From the NCBI GenBank assembly GCA_036172665.1, contig CM069876.1, positions 7,750,001 through 7,814,000 on the forward strand: 64,000 nt of DNA, written 5' to 3'. The notes beneath the pieces are model-generated. The model made no database searches, was not told the DNA's origin, and saw only the letters and a list, made by a program, of their open reading frames with translations. Position 1 is the first letter of the stretch, and every line of letters begins with the position of its first letter. This stretch comes from Prosopocoilus inquinatus. Taxonomy: Eukaryota > Arthropoda > Insecta > Coleoptera > Lucanidae. This document shows positions 21,627-33,223 of this stretch, one piece after another. Position numbers and translations under genes: made by a program.

Positions 21627-24600
21627 CTATCAACAGACAAGTTGCTTTGTTTTTAGTAAGTTGACGTAAATTAAAATATATATATATATATACCGTTTCT
21701 TTAAGTGCGCTGGTAGAAGTAGACGGAGTTGGTTGTCCATACAAAGGATTGTCAAATTCTTTTTCTAAACTCAGAACGGATCCAGCTAGAGACAGTTCAC
21801 CTTCTCCCCTGTTTTCGAATCTGGCAAATGAAAACCTGCTTACAGCTGTCGATAAACGACGACTAAATGGGATTCTAAAAAAAATTAAAACAATTTTGTG
21901 AGTTTAGACTTTATTTTACAAATTATATGAAGAAACTAAGTTCACCAAGGAAATCAACGAATAATTTAAACACTTAGGTATTATGATTATAGTCTCTCAA
22001 ATCTAATAATTCAGTTTTCTCTGGTATGACATGGGTAAAGGAGTATCGTGATCAACTGTTGCTACACATCCCGTCAGCCGTCAGGATCTAAGTGCACGGC
22101 GCTGAATTGCGTTCCGTTGAGTGGGAGACAGTAACGCGTTCTTGAATTATTTGTGAAAAACTATGATTATGATTTATGATACATAGTTATTTACTGTGCG
22201 TTTTCGACATCATCGTAATCGCACAATGTAGATGTAATTAAAAATTTTTAATTTCAAGTTGTGATGGTTCAGGCTCTCCGTATGTATTTTTTATTTTTTT
22301 CTATTCAGGGGCTATATAAATTACCTTGTTGTAAATGACCAATTTTGTAGTGAAGGATTAGCGAATGCGAAAAATATTAAACCAAAACCAGCCACAACTA
22401 GTAATAAGCTTCCAACGACAAACAAGATCGTGCTTCTAACCGTGGCCCTTCCGCTGAGCGGTTCTCCAGACACTGCTATCGTAACGTTTTTTATTCTCCA
22501 CTGCTGCAAGTCTAAAAAAAAATAAAAAATTAAAACATTCTCAGCTTTCTTATATGTAGATATACAGGATGTAGAATTGTTTTTCGAGATATACGATTTT
22601 GCAGGTAAAAACACGGAAGAAATGCAGACATCCTGTACAAAGATCGTTAGTGCAATTGAACTCCCCACTGCGGATTAAGGAATCACTTAACTAACCTTCT
22701 TCAAACGTGGAATGTAGTGTCTTGGAAAAAATGATGCTATATCCGTTGAAGTCCTCCTTTTCGGCAAGTACCACTTGAATTATGTCTCTACCTTGTTGCG
22801 ATACTTTACTTGAGTAAATGTCGATATAGTCGTATTGTGGTAGTTGCTTGCGAAACGCTTGCAAATCGAAATCCTCTTCTGGTATTATGTGCAACACGCC
22901 ACCTATATGCAAAAATTGTTTGGGACTAATACAGGCTATTCTGTATCGAGTACGTTAAATTGAACAGACTGTAGCTATGGTAACAACCAACCATCAAGCT
23001 TTATGATTTATCGAGTATGTTTAATTTAAAGGACTGTTGTTATGGTAACAACCAACCATCAAGCTTTATGATTGGTTGTTACCATAACAACAGTCCTTTA
23101 AATTTAACGTACTCGATACAAAATAGCCCATATAATAAGTTCTAAATTCTGAATAAAAAATGAAGTAGATTTGGCACTGCTGGGACCTACCTTGGCACTG
23201 TTGGGACCTAAATTAAATTATATTTTAATATACTCAGGGCCTATTTCATAATAGGACTTTAAATTTAAAGTTACTTTAACTTAAAAAAATACATTTGCTT
23301 CTCTATTCCTAAAGTGATTTGAAATTAAAGCTTCCTTAAAGTCTCATTATGAAAACGGTCATCAGGGACTCTGTTCTCAAGTCAATCGACTAAAGTCGTA
23401 TGCGACTGACGTCAAAATGAAGCAATTCTCGAACGATCTGTAAAGTTTTGTATGAGAATGTACTTCATTTTGATGTCATTTTCGCATACGACTTCAGTCG
23501 AGTGACTTATTGAGAATAGAGCCCCTGATTAACTCCGTGGATACATTTGTTAAAACTATACCAACAATAAAATTATTTTCAAGGAATGGTTAAATTTAAA
23601 TAACGTTAGTGGATACGCTCGTCAGTATACTTTAGTAGTTGAACTAATTCTTTGGAGTCCTAGCGTTAATTTAAACCGAAAGTTATACTTGCCGCAAAAA
23701 TCTCGACAATGTCCTACAGGACGAATTGGTTTGGAACATGGAGCTCGATGATGGCTGTTCAACTGTAATTTATCGCATTGGTAATATTGGTGGTTCCACT
23801 TAGAACAAACACATCCACTTTTCTGCGTGCAAGTATTTGGGCGAATCTTTATTCTCTTATCTACACGATCGAGAGTGTACGCTCTTTCATAGTAAAACTC
23901 TTCGCAACTTGATGGACTCAAGAGAATATTACTCCATTCTTCGTCGCTTATAGAATTACCGCCCAGGCGAATGGAGTTTACGTAGGAATTGAATGCGAAT
24001 ATGTACACTCCAAAAGTCGAGTCTTTTGGGAAAACGACATCATCGTAATCGCACGGTAATCTTTCGACATCGGGAATTGCTTTGTTTTCTTCTTCAGAAA
24101 TCCAGTTTTTTGGATCGGTCCAATATTTATTTTCCAGTTGTTTAAGACGGATACCTAAACAAGAAATAGGAGTAAGCCGTTTATTCTAATGTGTTACAAA
24201 ATCTTCGGCTGTGCTAATCTAGTCTGTGCTGCCTTCAATGTGCGGTTGCTCCAAGGTCAGCCGCATATTGAAGGTAGAATCTAACTGAATTGGTGAGTGC
24301 ATAATCATGCTAAGACCAAATTTACTGTTTTTAGAAAACCACAACAAACTTTCTGGATTTTTATTTTAAGTGAATTATTGGCTGAAAATTCTTTCAGATA
24401 ACGATATCAGAAGCCTCCTGAAGCTAATAATTACTTAAAATAAAAATCTAGAGAAAGTTTTTTTTTGTTGTTTTCCGAGAACAGTAAATTTTGACCGAAC
24501 TTGATTATGCAGTCATCGATTCAACTTCATTAGAAATTCGAAAACTAGCAAAAGTTCAAGTTAGGTGCCTCACGATTCAATACAGGCAGTTCGACACTAC

Positions 24601-27600
24601 CGGAAATACGTCATCAAATCAAATTCAAATATGGAACATTTAGATATATTTTTATTGAATAAAATATAAAGCATTTATAATTTAAGAAAGCAAAGTTTTG
24701 CCTGCAATGCATCGAGATTTATCTACGTTCAGACGGTTTAGGGTCGATGGACTGCATGTAAACCATCGAAGCGCTCTTAAAAGTAATGTGACGATCTAAT
24801 GCGTGACGAATTAGTCGTACATGCTTCAGAGCCGGTGCGAAATAATCTCGAAGCTTCTGGTCTACGTCTGTTTGCTTCCGCGACGGAATTTTCTGGGCAC
24901 TTCGATAGACAGACGGGCGCTGCACTTGACGGAGATTTCGCGAGATCGAAAAATCTCGCAAACCAGCCCTGCATATGACAATATTCGCTTGGGGAAATAA
25001 AAACAGACGGCGGCAGCTCGCATTGAAGTTAATTAACTCAACGTTCGACGTTTGTAAAAATAAATTAGGAGTAGTTGATAGTCCACATGAAATAAATTAG
25101 TGCTAATGTAACGTTGTTAATAAATTAGTTATTAGATTTATGGAGCATTTTATTTTAAAATTGATTTAACGAACCCTAAATACGTAATAGTAATATAAAC
25201 AATAACATGATTGCGTAAAATATGAGGAATAATTATTAAGGGGCGCGCGCATTGTTTGCGAAACTCGCTGCTCCCTTTAATTTTGATAGTCGGCCTGTAT
25301 TTAGGATCTCTATATGCAGGGTGTGTTTGGAAAGTATTGCGCACTATTCCTGAAGGATAAGCAATGCAGTACGCTTTAGACATAGCAATTGTATCATGTA
25401 TAGAGAACTAGCTTGGTCTATCACTTGCACGGTATGAATGAGCGATTCCCTTGGGTGGAGGATCGGCAGAGCTTGTCAAGTACTACTTAACTTGACCGCT
25501 GACTAGTTGGACTGTTTTCGGGGATGGCTACAGGATGTCTGAGACGTTGGGGGCTACCGTTCCATGAGTGGTTATTCCCAAAGGGGGATCGTACTAACAG
25601 GGTAAAACGCTGCACAGAGATGACTCGTTGAGGACCCGATATAGCGGCTAGGGACCCCTAAGGTTATTAAATTGTCACCACCTCTACGTGTTTGGTGGTG
25701 GAGGCCAGTGGTGAGATATCATGTCACCTGGTGTAAGAAAGAATCTACGGATTGCACAGCGCCAACGCGAAGGATAATGTTCTATTTACGGCACTTATGA
25801 AATAAAAAGATGAAAGTGAGAAAGTTAAAACCTATTGATCAATATCAACAATTCTTCTAATTTTGTTGTGAAATCATTAGGTGTTTACGATAATTGGAGC
25901 GCTCCATGGATCTATGTAGAAAAGTAAGATAGAACGAGTGCATTTAATGTAAGTAAGAGTGAGGGAATAGATTAACCGGTATAAACCGCTCCAATTATCG
26001 TAAACGCCTATTATCTGAGAATCGCATGCGTTCTAAAAAAATTTGCGGCGGCAATTTCAATTTTTTTAGCCGACTAAAAAATTGCAAGTCGTGCGGACGA
26101 GGGTTGAAACCGACCTTTCAATACCTTTTGGTCCCCAATTCTTTTAAACAAACCGTACAAGTTTGGATCTTCATTCTCTTTGTGAGTAGCGTTTTCTGGT
26201 TTAGCTAAAAGCCAGAAAACTGTTGTTTTCTTCGAATTGCTCGAATAGCGTCTATTTATATTTTTGGAATTGTCGACAGTAGTCTTCTCCGTATCTCTTT
26301 CTCAGCTTACTTAAGTATTTTCCCTTAAAATAAATCAAATAGAAACCTGAATCTTTAAATAACAAGATACTTTCAAATTTAAGAGAATTTTTTCGTACAA
26401 TAACAAGAGTACAAAAAAAGACAATATGTGAATTAAATTAAATTAATTATTTAAAATTTAATAATTACCAAAAAATAATCTATCTATAATCTAGAATATA
26501 AAAGAGAGAAGTTCAATAAAATATTTTATCTAAACTCACCTTCGGTGAACGTAGATTCTTCTAGGTACACTTTATTTAAGTTAACTTAGGTAAAGTAATT
26601 GACAGAAAATAATTTTGAATTTTGAAAAAACCACTCTTTCTAACGAAGAAAATTAAGACGCGTATACAATCGACGACTTCGTATGCGGAACTGTCCGGAA
26701 CTTTTTTTCTCTTGTCCTATTTATTACGAGTTCGAGGGCGTCGTAGGAGTTAAAGCAAGGGCCGGAACTTCTTGGAAATCCTCGGCACTGGAAGCTGCTT
26801 TTCAGTAATGCATGGCGCTTTCCAATGAGTCACCGTTGATTTTCATTTAGCAAAGCAGTGCAATGTACAGTAATAGTATAATCTCATTTCTCAAGCTGAC
26901 TAATGCTTTCGTTGTACGGGGTGTCTCTAAATTCCGTGGACATGGCTTAACCACAGATTCCTGGGATCAAAATAAGACGATTTAACCAAACTTATCTATA
27001 TCCATAATGGTCTCGTTAAGTAGGTATTCTTCTTCAAAATTCTTGAATAGAAAATTAATTTTTATAACAAAGGAATCGGCTGGACCGATTTGGGTAAAAT
27101 TTGGTATGGAGGCCCAGAAGAAAGTAAGTCATATTTGTAGGTGATTTTAGTTACTTACAGTGAACCGCTAGTGTGAAAAACAGGGTTGCCACAACACATA
27201 TCTTACTATAACTTTTTTGAGGTTAGGAAGATAACCTTAGTTAATAAATTTTTAAAAAGAAGCACTCGATAGGAAACTTTCGTGTCTTTGTAACTTTTAA
27301 TATTTTTTACGGTTTAGTCACAAAATAAGAAAATGAAAGTGACTGTAGCATTTTTTATTGAAAACAGGTATACTTTACTGCCTTTTAATTGTCTAATTTA
27401 TTTATTTTGATAAAAGTACATTAATTAGTAAACTATATTAGCCATTTGTTTTCTTGTGCATGGTCTACTAACTTGAAATTCTAAATTAAAACATTTTGCA
27501 AAAAATGCACTTTAGTCATTAAATTTTTTCTATTTTCTGACTAAACCGTAACAGTTAGCAAAGTTGGCAAAGATACATAAAAGGTTATTAATGAATAACT

Positions 27601-30600
27601 CTTTCTGAAAATAAATTAGTTATCCACCTACAAAGCACTAGAACATATCCGTTTTCAGTAAGTAACTGTGTAGCCATTTAGATTTTGCTATTTTATGACT
27701 AAACCGTAAGAAATATCAAAAGCTACAAAGACACGGAAAAGTTTCCTACCGAATGCTTCCTTCTAAAAAAAAGTTTTCTTCCTAACTTCAAAGGTGTTGT
27801 AAGATATGTGTTGTGGTAACCCTGTTTTTCACACTAGCGGTTTACTGCAAGCAACTAAAATCACCTGTAAATAGGGCTTATCTTTTTATGGGACTCCATA
27901 CCAAATTTCACCAAAATCGGTCCAGGCGTTCTTCTGTTATAAGGAAAATTAATTTTTTCTTCAAGAACTTTGAAGAAGAATAGATAAGTTTGGTTAAATC
28001 GTCTTATTTTGAGCCTAGGAATCTGTGGTTAAGCCATGTCCACGGAATTTAGAGACAGCCTGTATAAGCTGCATATTTTCAATTTTTGATTTTTATTTTA
28101 ATAAAGTATCTTAATTAAATAAAGTGTACTGAATTGCACAAAAAAAAATAATGATAAGATTGTGGATTCTTACAAAATCATGTATCATAGAGCCAATGGG
28201 CAAAACCCTTTAGTTCTGTAGAAATTTTACGGGATTCTTTAGTGTATTATACTAACAATTTTCGTTGTCTTCAGAAAACGTAATAGATCCGCCCTCATGA
28301 AGTAAAATGTCGCCGTTTCGGGGCAAGACGATCTCCTTGGTTTCAATTTGCTTGACGCCCATTATGCAGGTGTAACCTAGATCTTCCGGAAAAATTAAAC
28401 CTAGGCAGTTTTCGGAATAAGTTCCGCCAAGCCAATTTTGACGGTTCTCAACGTCTGAATTTGGTTTCCATGTTTTGGTCACACAAATTACGGTGTTGGC
28501 TAAAAGCAAGATAAAATTTCAGGTTTCCTGTGATAAAAGTGTTAGTATACAGGGAGATTCCGGCAACCTTTTCATTAAAAGTTTACGGACTTCTCCTTTG
28601 AATTGCTGTTTCATATTTTGCAGTTATAAGTTAACGATAAGGATCTATCAAAATGTAATGTTTTCAATTTTCGGACACTTCCGCTTATACCGGAAGTTGC
28701 TGTCAACTTTCTTATTTTAAATAGAATACCCCAATTTTTAATGGATTTTTGAAATCTTCATAAAATTTTAAAAATATTTTGTGAACATGTGATACAAGAA
28801 AAATTAACTGTTTCCGAGATATTTTCATTTTTTAAAAATAACTCAGACTTGCAGAACCTTGGTTATGATACTGCCATATTTGTGCAACAAAAACCACGGT
28901 GCCAATTTTTGGTCTGTAGTAGGATACAGTAACAGTCTTTCAGATCATTGTCAGTTTTGCACTTGATTGTTTACGGGCTGGTTGAAAAGTAACTTCAATT
29001 CGAACTGATTTCAACTGTCGAAAAATCATGTTTTTTAAATGGAACGCCTAGTATATTTTTATACCATGTGTCCTATATTAGCATTCCCTATACCTATCTC
29101 TTATAGTTCACTCGTTATCCATGATTTCTTTTTAACACCTGATTTTCTTCCATTTTTTGGTATTGTTTTTAAATAGTGGGCTATGAAAATTAGAGGAATT
29201 ATAATTTTTGAAATCATCCGTCTGGCAGGAATTAAAGAAAAACATGTTAATCGCTACGAAGAACCAAAAAATGAATAATCAAACAGACATATTAAACGTA
29301 TCTGATGTTAAAAAAATCGACAATTTAAGAAGTTAATAAAAAAAATTGTTATATTGTGGAAAATATGTTATTACTTAGATACAATAGAAAGTTATTACTA
29401 ATAAATAATTTCTGAGGACAACTTGGAGTCAATATTATAACCAACAATTTGTGTATTATTTTTAATATTTTTGATTTATTTATTAGTTTATTTATTATTA
29501 GTTTGATTCCATTTTGTTTCTTCTTTGGTACTCTTCATTCGGTTTGAATAATTGTCCTCATCACAGATCTCTTATTTTGTTTTTTTAAATTAATAATGGT
29601 AATAATTCCTTATTTGATTCAATTTTTAATACAGGGTGGAAACTAAGCAGCGGATAAATTCGATATTTTCAAGACCATCAATTTTTTCACTTTCGGACAT
29701 GTCGATGTCGTCTAATTTTTGTCGTTTGCAGATACTATTTTTAATACTACAGAATGTTTGTAAAAAGTTGGGCGAGTAATTTTTTTAATGCTCCAGTTAA
29801 GCAAAATTGACGAGTTCGAGTTATTTTTTTTTAAATTAATTGTCTTGAAAATAACGAATTTATCCGCTTCATGCTGTATAATTAATTGATAGACCCTTAT
29901 TTTTTCTTTTATTTGATTTCATTTATTTTAATTTTTTTTTTATCAATTTATTATTTATTCGTTAAGATTTTATTTTTCAATTATCAGTTTATCGTTTTTT
30001 GATTTTGACCTCTTCGATCGACAGCCATTTTTATTTTCTCTTTCAGGATATTTGAGTTTATTTTTTGATTGTCAAAAGATCGTCTTTTGTTTTTTTTGTT
30101 TATTCGATTTTTATTTTGTTTTCTCTTTTGTGCGATTTGATTTCACTTTTTAATTATTTATATTTTTTCTTTAACATTTAACGATTAATTTTTTGATAAT
30201 TTTAATTTTCATCTATCCTTTTTTGTTTTTCTTTCGTTTTATTTTATTTGATACGATTTTTTATTTTTTAATTATCAAATAGATTGACTTTTGTTGTTCT
30301 TTTCATTTTATTCAATTTGAGTTTATTTCATTTTCATTTTTTATCTTCATCCACGATCGTCTTTTGTTTTTGTTTTATTTTATTTGACGATATTTTATTT
30401 TTATTTTGTCTGTTATTATTTTACATTCTCTATTATATTACACTTTTTTGTATGTTTTTATTTTAGAGTCACCTTTTTATTTCATGGTCATATTTTTATT
30501 TCACAATTCTACTCTTTCTCTTTGTTTTTATTTTAAACTCTCAAATAACGATAAATTTAAAAATTGAAACTTGGCAAATAACAGTCACTTGAAATTATTT

Positions 30601-32569
30601 TACCTATTTTTTTAAATTTATATAGTATTTTCTGCTTTTTAGAATGGAAAGAGGACAAACTTTTTCCTCTGCCGGAAGGGCCCCGCAAAAATTCCTCGCC
30701 AGGGGCTTCGCAAATATTAAGGCCGCCTCTGGTTCCATTTTAAAAAGTTGAAAAGAATTGAAAATCTCGGAAACCTGAGTCATTTGTTTGAGCAGGAAAA
30801 GTCAGAAGCTTTTCTAATTTATGCGACTTCGTGAACTTAAAGTTAGCAATTGTAGTTATTTTCCGTGATCACCAAACTTTTGTTCTACGTGGGCTGCTGG
30901 AAAAGTTTCTGGAAACGGTATGAAAAAACGCATATGAAATTTGGTAAACGGTATCATTGTTTTTCGAAGTATTCGCCTTTGACGTCAATACACTTTTGCA
31001 TACGCTCGAACCAATTTCTAAAGCACGTTTTCCACTCTAAAGATGGTACCTCAGAAACCAGTGTCCGGAATGTTTCAACCGCTGCTTCAGCCGACGAAAA
31101 TCGCTCACCACGCATTTTATTTTTGGGAACAAAAAGAAATCATTTGGTGATAAATCAGGTGAATATGGACTATGAGTCATTAATTCAACATTTTTGTTGG
31201 ACAAAAAATCAACTGTTTGACGGGCTGAGTGAGAGCTGGCATTGTCATGATGGAGAATAATTCGTCGATTTCGATTGTTTCTTCTTATTTGATCGATGAC
31301 TTCCGGCAAACAAATTGTAGTTTACCAATCAGCATTCACGGTTTTTCGATCCTCTAAAGCCATGGTTGCTACATGTCCAGTTAAACCAAAGAAACAAGCA
31401 ATCATTTGCTTCGCAGCACTGCGTGAACGGACATCTTTTGTTGGTTTTGGTTCATTTTGAAATACTCAAACAGTAGATTGTTGTTTACTTTCTGGCTCGT
31501 ACGAATAGATCCACGTTTCGTCACCAGTAACGATGTTATAAACTAAATTTGAACGACCTCCATTGAATTTCTCAAGCATTTCTTCGCACTATTCGACACG
31601 ACCCTGCTTTTGCGCTTCTGTTAAATTATGTGGAATCCAATGATTGCAAAGCTTTCGTACGTTCAAATGATCATGCAAAATCTGGTGTATTCCTTTCATG
31701 TCAATGCGTAAGGATGCTTGAATCTCACGGTATGTCACATGTCGATCTCGCTCAAGCATTTCACGCACAGCATCTACATTAGTGGCAGCAACACATGTTG
31801 ATGGACGACCTTCACGAAATTCGTCACTGAGAGAGGTACGTCCACGCTGGAATTCGGTGAACCAATTATAAACACTGCTCTTTGAGGCGCTTCATCTCCA
31901 AAAGCCAAATGAAGCCGATCGAGGCATTGTTTCGGCGTTAGACCACATTTGAAATTGTAAAAAATCATGGCACGAAAATTTTCACGCGAGATTTCCATGT
32001 TTTCACAAAATTACTATTTCTCAAATGCTGTACAAACAAAACTAGTTCACTTGGATAGGAACTGTCAATAGAATTATAGGCGAAAAACGTCAAATTTTTC
32101 AAATATGACAGTTGATAAACGCTAACAATTCTAGACCTACTAGATTCCAGAAAATTTTCTAGCAGCTTACGTATATCATTTATAAAACAGTAGGCTTTGG
32201 GAAATTTGAAGCAAGCAAAACTTTTCTACTAAATCAACTTATTCGGAAAACTAAAAAAAAGTACTGCAACAAGTTAAGTAAATCTGGGCATAAATTTGAT
32301 GGTAGATAATAGGGAAACTTTAGTAACCGTTAATAAGCCATTTTGTTTTTCGCCATACATAATTCAATCAGAAACAAAATAGATAATAACAGTATGATGC
32401 GAAGTTGTTTCTTAACATCTAATGTCTAACGAATATTTAAGAAACGTATAACAAAAATGTTTTGCGTTCATTTAACAACGGTTTAATTTTATCTAACAAA
32501 AGAAACGCTTTATTTACCTGTATAAAATATGAAAAGCACCGTAAATAAATATATAACCATATTCCTCAT
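21531..32569 (-). CDS. AMN: Amnionless, complete seven-exon gene
   Basis: Amnionless is the membrane anchor of the cubilin endocytic receptor; in insects the pair works in nephrocyte protein uptake. Exons (plus coordinates): 32518-32569, 28257-28499, 23693-24154, 22696-22902, 22325-22511, 21694-21874, 21531-21626. They join in phase to 475 codons; human AMN is 453. Seen in order: hydrophobic signal peptide MRNMVIYLFTVLFIFYT; TKTWKPNS and NRQNWLGG of the conserved N-terminal domain, repeated in spirit by YWTDPKNWI; a Cys-rich stretch ending GHCRDFCG; one membrane span at about residues 348-371; and a tail with FDNPLY (424) and FENPVY (460), the FxNPxF/Y adaptor-binding signals expected for AMN. 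Intron 3 uses a GC donor. Introns 1 and 2 are 4 kb each and full of repeats. Confidence 0.92.
21675..21693. repeat. (TA)n microsatellite at a splice donor
   Basis: A run of about 9 TA units directly adjoins the amnionless exon 6 donor GTATATAT, so repeat-length change would alter the intron start context. Confidence 0.8.
21694..21874 (-). CDS. AMN: Amnionless exon 6 (cytoplasmic tail, first FxNPxY)
   Basis: The acceptor T-run then ag precedes AATCCC. Encodes a basic stretch (IPFSRRLSTAVSRFSFARFE) and then EKEFDNPLYGQ. The donor is acg then GTATATATA, where a (TA)n microsatellite begins immediately after the GT. Confidence 0.85.
22325..22511 (-). CDS. AMN: Amnionless exon 5 (transmembrane span)
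   Basis: The acceptor is a T-run then ag; the donor acaag then GTAATT. Encodes an N-glycosylation site (NVT), then the single membrane span starting STILFVVGSLLLVVAGFGLI and a short cytosolic lead. Phase 1 in, phase 2 out. Confidence 0.88.
22696..22902 (-). CDS. AMN: Amnionless exon 4 (juxtamembrane ectodomain)
   Basis: The acceptor gcatatag precedes GTGGCG; the donor gaag then GTTAGT. Encodes GGVLHIIPEEDFDLQAF to HSTFEE, with no Cys after the first residues. Phase 1 at both ends. Confidence 0.85.
22940..23118. mobile_element. MITE copies in amnionless intron 4
   Basis: Two overlapping hairpin units: gactgtagctatggtaacaa with ccatcaagctttatgatt, followed by a perfect version (ggactgttgttatggtaaca and inverse) ending tttaaatttaacgtactcga. 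Intron position does not disturb the exons at 22696-22902 and 23693-24154. Confidence 0.75.
23237..23360 (-). mobile_element. MITE, family shared with 8488-8605
   Basis: Termini gggcctatttcataatagga and the inverse of cattatgaaaacggtc, opposite in orientation to the copy at 8488-8605. Confidence 0.75.
23364..23526. mobile_element. 163-bp MITE next to the previous one
   Basis: Arms gggactctgttctcaagtca and the inverse of gacttattgagaatagagcc, continuing through gactaaagtcgtatgcg. The interior is non-coding. Confidence 0.75.
23693..24154 (-). CDS. AMN: Amnionless exon 3 (Cys-rich ectodomain)
   Basis: The acceptor ttcttgtttag precedes GTATCCG. Encodes KYWTDPKNWISEEE, DYDDVVFPKDSTF, then clustered Cys (SGCVCSKWNHQYYQC, GHCRDFC). 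The exon ends at G before GCAAGT, a GC-AG intron in phase 1. No suitable GT donor lies nearby. Confidence 0.87.
24230..24276. repeat. Short imperfect hairpin in amnionless intron 2
   Basis: Ccttcaatgtgcggttg pairs with cagccgcatattgaagg (two mismatches) around an 8-9 base loop. It is too short for a typical microRNA precursor, and no function is claimed. Confidence 0.5.
24294..24516. mobile_element. Foldback MITE in amnionless intron 2
   Basis: Arms gcataatcatgctaagacca, then aatttactgttttt, return inverted at 24480-24512. Inner arms tttattttaagtgaattatt and inverse close near 24400. Confidence 0.7.
24690..25020. other. GC-rich intronic block of unknown origin
   Basis: Distinctly less AT-rich than its surroundings, with an 80-codon minus-strand frame (24961-24719; Arg/Lys-rich, ends DPKPSERR) that I cannot match to a family. 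Splice acceptors are not obvious. It may be a retroposed fragment or an unclassified repeat. Confidence 0.3.
25415..25790. other. GC-rich intronic block, repeat-like
   Basis: Holds ggatggctacaggatgtctg, accgttccatgagtggttat, ggtggtggaggccagtggtg and similar G-rich motifs, unlike flanking DNA. No ORF above chance. It looks like the untranslated end of a non-LTR retroelement or a SINE, but no A/B box or poly(A) tail could be identified. Confidence 0.3.
25880..26007. mobile_element. 128-bp MITE with perfect 20-bp ends
   Basis: Gtgtttacgataattggagc and its exact inverse form the ends; the interior gaaaagtaagatagaacgag is unpaired. Confidence 0.8.
26917..28062. mobile_element. 1.15-kb TA-flanked foldback in amnionless intron 2
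   Basis: The left end (gtctctaaattccgtggaca, then tggcttaaccacag) is exactly inverted at 28020-28057. The arms keep matching inward (acagggttgccacaacacat near 27180 against its inverse near 27830) to a centre around 27490. TA borders both ends. Non-coding, with arms of about 550 bp. Confidence 0.88.
28257..28499 (-). CDS. AMN: Amnionless exon 2 (N-terminal domain)
   Basis: The acceptor cttgcttttag precedes CCAACACC; the donor aatt then GTTAGT is weak but gives phase 1, matching exon 3. It encodes TKTWKPNSDVENRQNWLGG, then LPRNGDILLHEGGSITF, the most recognisable amnionless segment. Confidence 0.88.
28550..29053. mobile_element. Diverged mariner-type MITE at the start of amnionless intron 1
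   Basis: Begins after TA with cagggagattccggcaacct and ends ttttttaaatggaacgcc before TAG/TA. It contains the cttccgcttataccggaagt palindrome found also in the 33.4-34.7 kb foldback. Ends are poorly matched, so limits are approximate. Confidence 0.45.
29632..29876. mobile_element. 245-bp TA-flanked MITE
   Basis: Left cagggtggaaactaagcagc, then ggataaattcg; right inverse cgaatttatccgcttcatgc. TA borders both ends. Interior non-coding. Confidence 0.8.
29885..30560. repeat. Degenerate T-rich tandem repeat
   Basis: A strongly T-biased strand in which the theme atcaattgatcgtcttttgt, then tttattttatttgatttt recurs at intervals of roughly 50-100 bases. The same theme fills 42640-43260 inside a hAT-type element, so this is a dispersed degenerate minisatellite, not simple poly(T). 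Confidence 0.6.
30888..32171 (-). mobile_element. Mariner element in amnionless intron 1
   Basis: TA-flanked 1,284-bp element. Ends cgtgggctgctggaaaagtt and the inverse of ttttctagcagcttacg, so inverted repeats are about 28 bp with several mismatches. Length is that of a full mariner. Confidence 0.85.
31040..31998 (-). pseudogene. Mariner transposase, broken by stops and frameshifts
   Basis: Starts MEISRENFRAMIFYNFKCGL at 31998 and carries the mariner helix-turn-helix. The DD34D pieces are visible in order: GDETWIYSYEPE, HHDNASSHSARQTV, and YSPDLSPNDFFLFP. It resembles the Mos1/mellifera side of the mariner family. At least three in-frame stops or shifts interrupt it, so it is inactive. Confidence 0.85.
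32518..32569 (-). CDS. AMN: Amnionless exon 1 (signal peptide)
   Basis: ATG at 32569-32567. Seventeen codons form an N-terminal hydrophobic signal peptide. Donor is cag then GTAAATA. The leftover G joins CC of exon 2 to give Ala, extending the signal region into ANTVICVTKTWKPNS. Confidence 0.85.
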
Positions 32570-33140
32570 ATTCCGATGTCTGTAAATATTCACTAAAGGC
32601 CACTGAGCTTAAACTTCTGTGACGCTATTGAAATAACATGTGTGGAGGGTGGAAACTCTGAGAGGCGATCGTATTTCGTTATCAAAATTATACATACACA
32701 TGTTATAAAATTAACAAATTATAGGTAAGTGCTCACTCAAACATTTTTGATCCTAATTGTTCTCCGTTTGCTACAATTTTTATTTTATAATTATTTTTGT
32801 GTAGCAGTTAAACATAATGCATATTTAATCATTGACATTTTGATTCTATTACTGTTCGATAAACTGCATTTGATTCAGTTTATTCAGTTGCCATTCGACT
32901 ATTATTTTCATTCCAATATTTACTATTTTCATCCGAATACTATTTTTATTCGAATACTATTTTTATTTAAATACTAATTCTTCTCACCTGGCTGGAACCG
33001 GCCTCAGCAGCGGAGATACTAAAAAAAAATGCCTCTTGAGTTGATCTTCGACAAAAGGAAACAAGAATTTTATTAAAAATTATACAAAAATGTAAATTTG
33101 ATGTGTATAACAGTAATAACAGAATATGAATAGATTAACA
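32570..33140 (-). promoter_or_regulatory. Intergenic space holding the presumed amnionless promoter
   Basis: The 570 bases between the amnionless ATG (32569) and the ABCA poly(A) signal on the same strand must hold the amnionless 5' UTR and core promoter. I see no clear TATA box or initiator. The sequence is AT-rich with a repeated ttattttcattc-like pattern at 32890-32970. Confidence 0.3.
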
Positions 33141-33146
33141 TTTATT
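33141..33146 (-). terminator. Polyadenylation signal of the ABCA gene
   Basis: AATAAA on the minus strand (TTTATT on plus) about 78 bases after the ABCA stop codon, in an AT-rich context. Confidence 0.65.
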
Positions 33147-33223
33147 TAATTTCTAGCGTTCGCCTTTTTGTCAATTAGACACAAAGACCTTCTCGTGAAT
33201 GACGAAGAAACGTATGTATCTGG

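Noticed and set aside
24230..24276. Possible microRNA hairpin
   Set aside because: The stem is only 17 pairs with mismatches and a tiny loop, shorter than a usual precursor.
25415..25790. 5S rRNA or tRNA-derived SINE
   Set aside because: The GC-rich block has no convincing A and B boxes and no poly(A) or simple-repeat tail, so it is left unclassified.
30284..30466. Phe/Leu-rich 60-codon ORF resembling a membrane protein
   Set aside because: It is a translation of the T-rich degenerate repeat.
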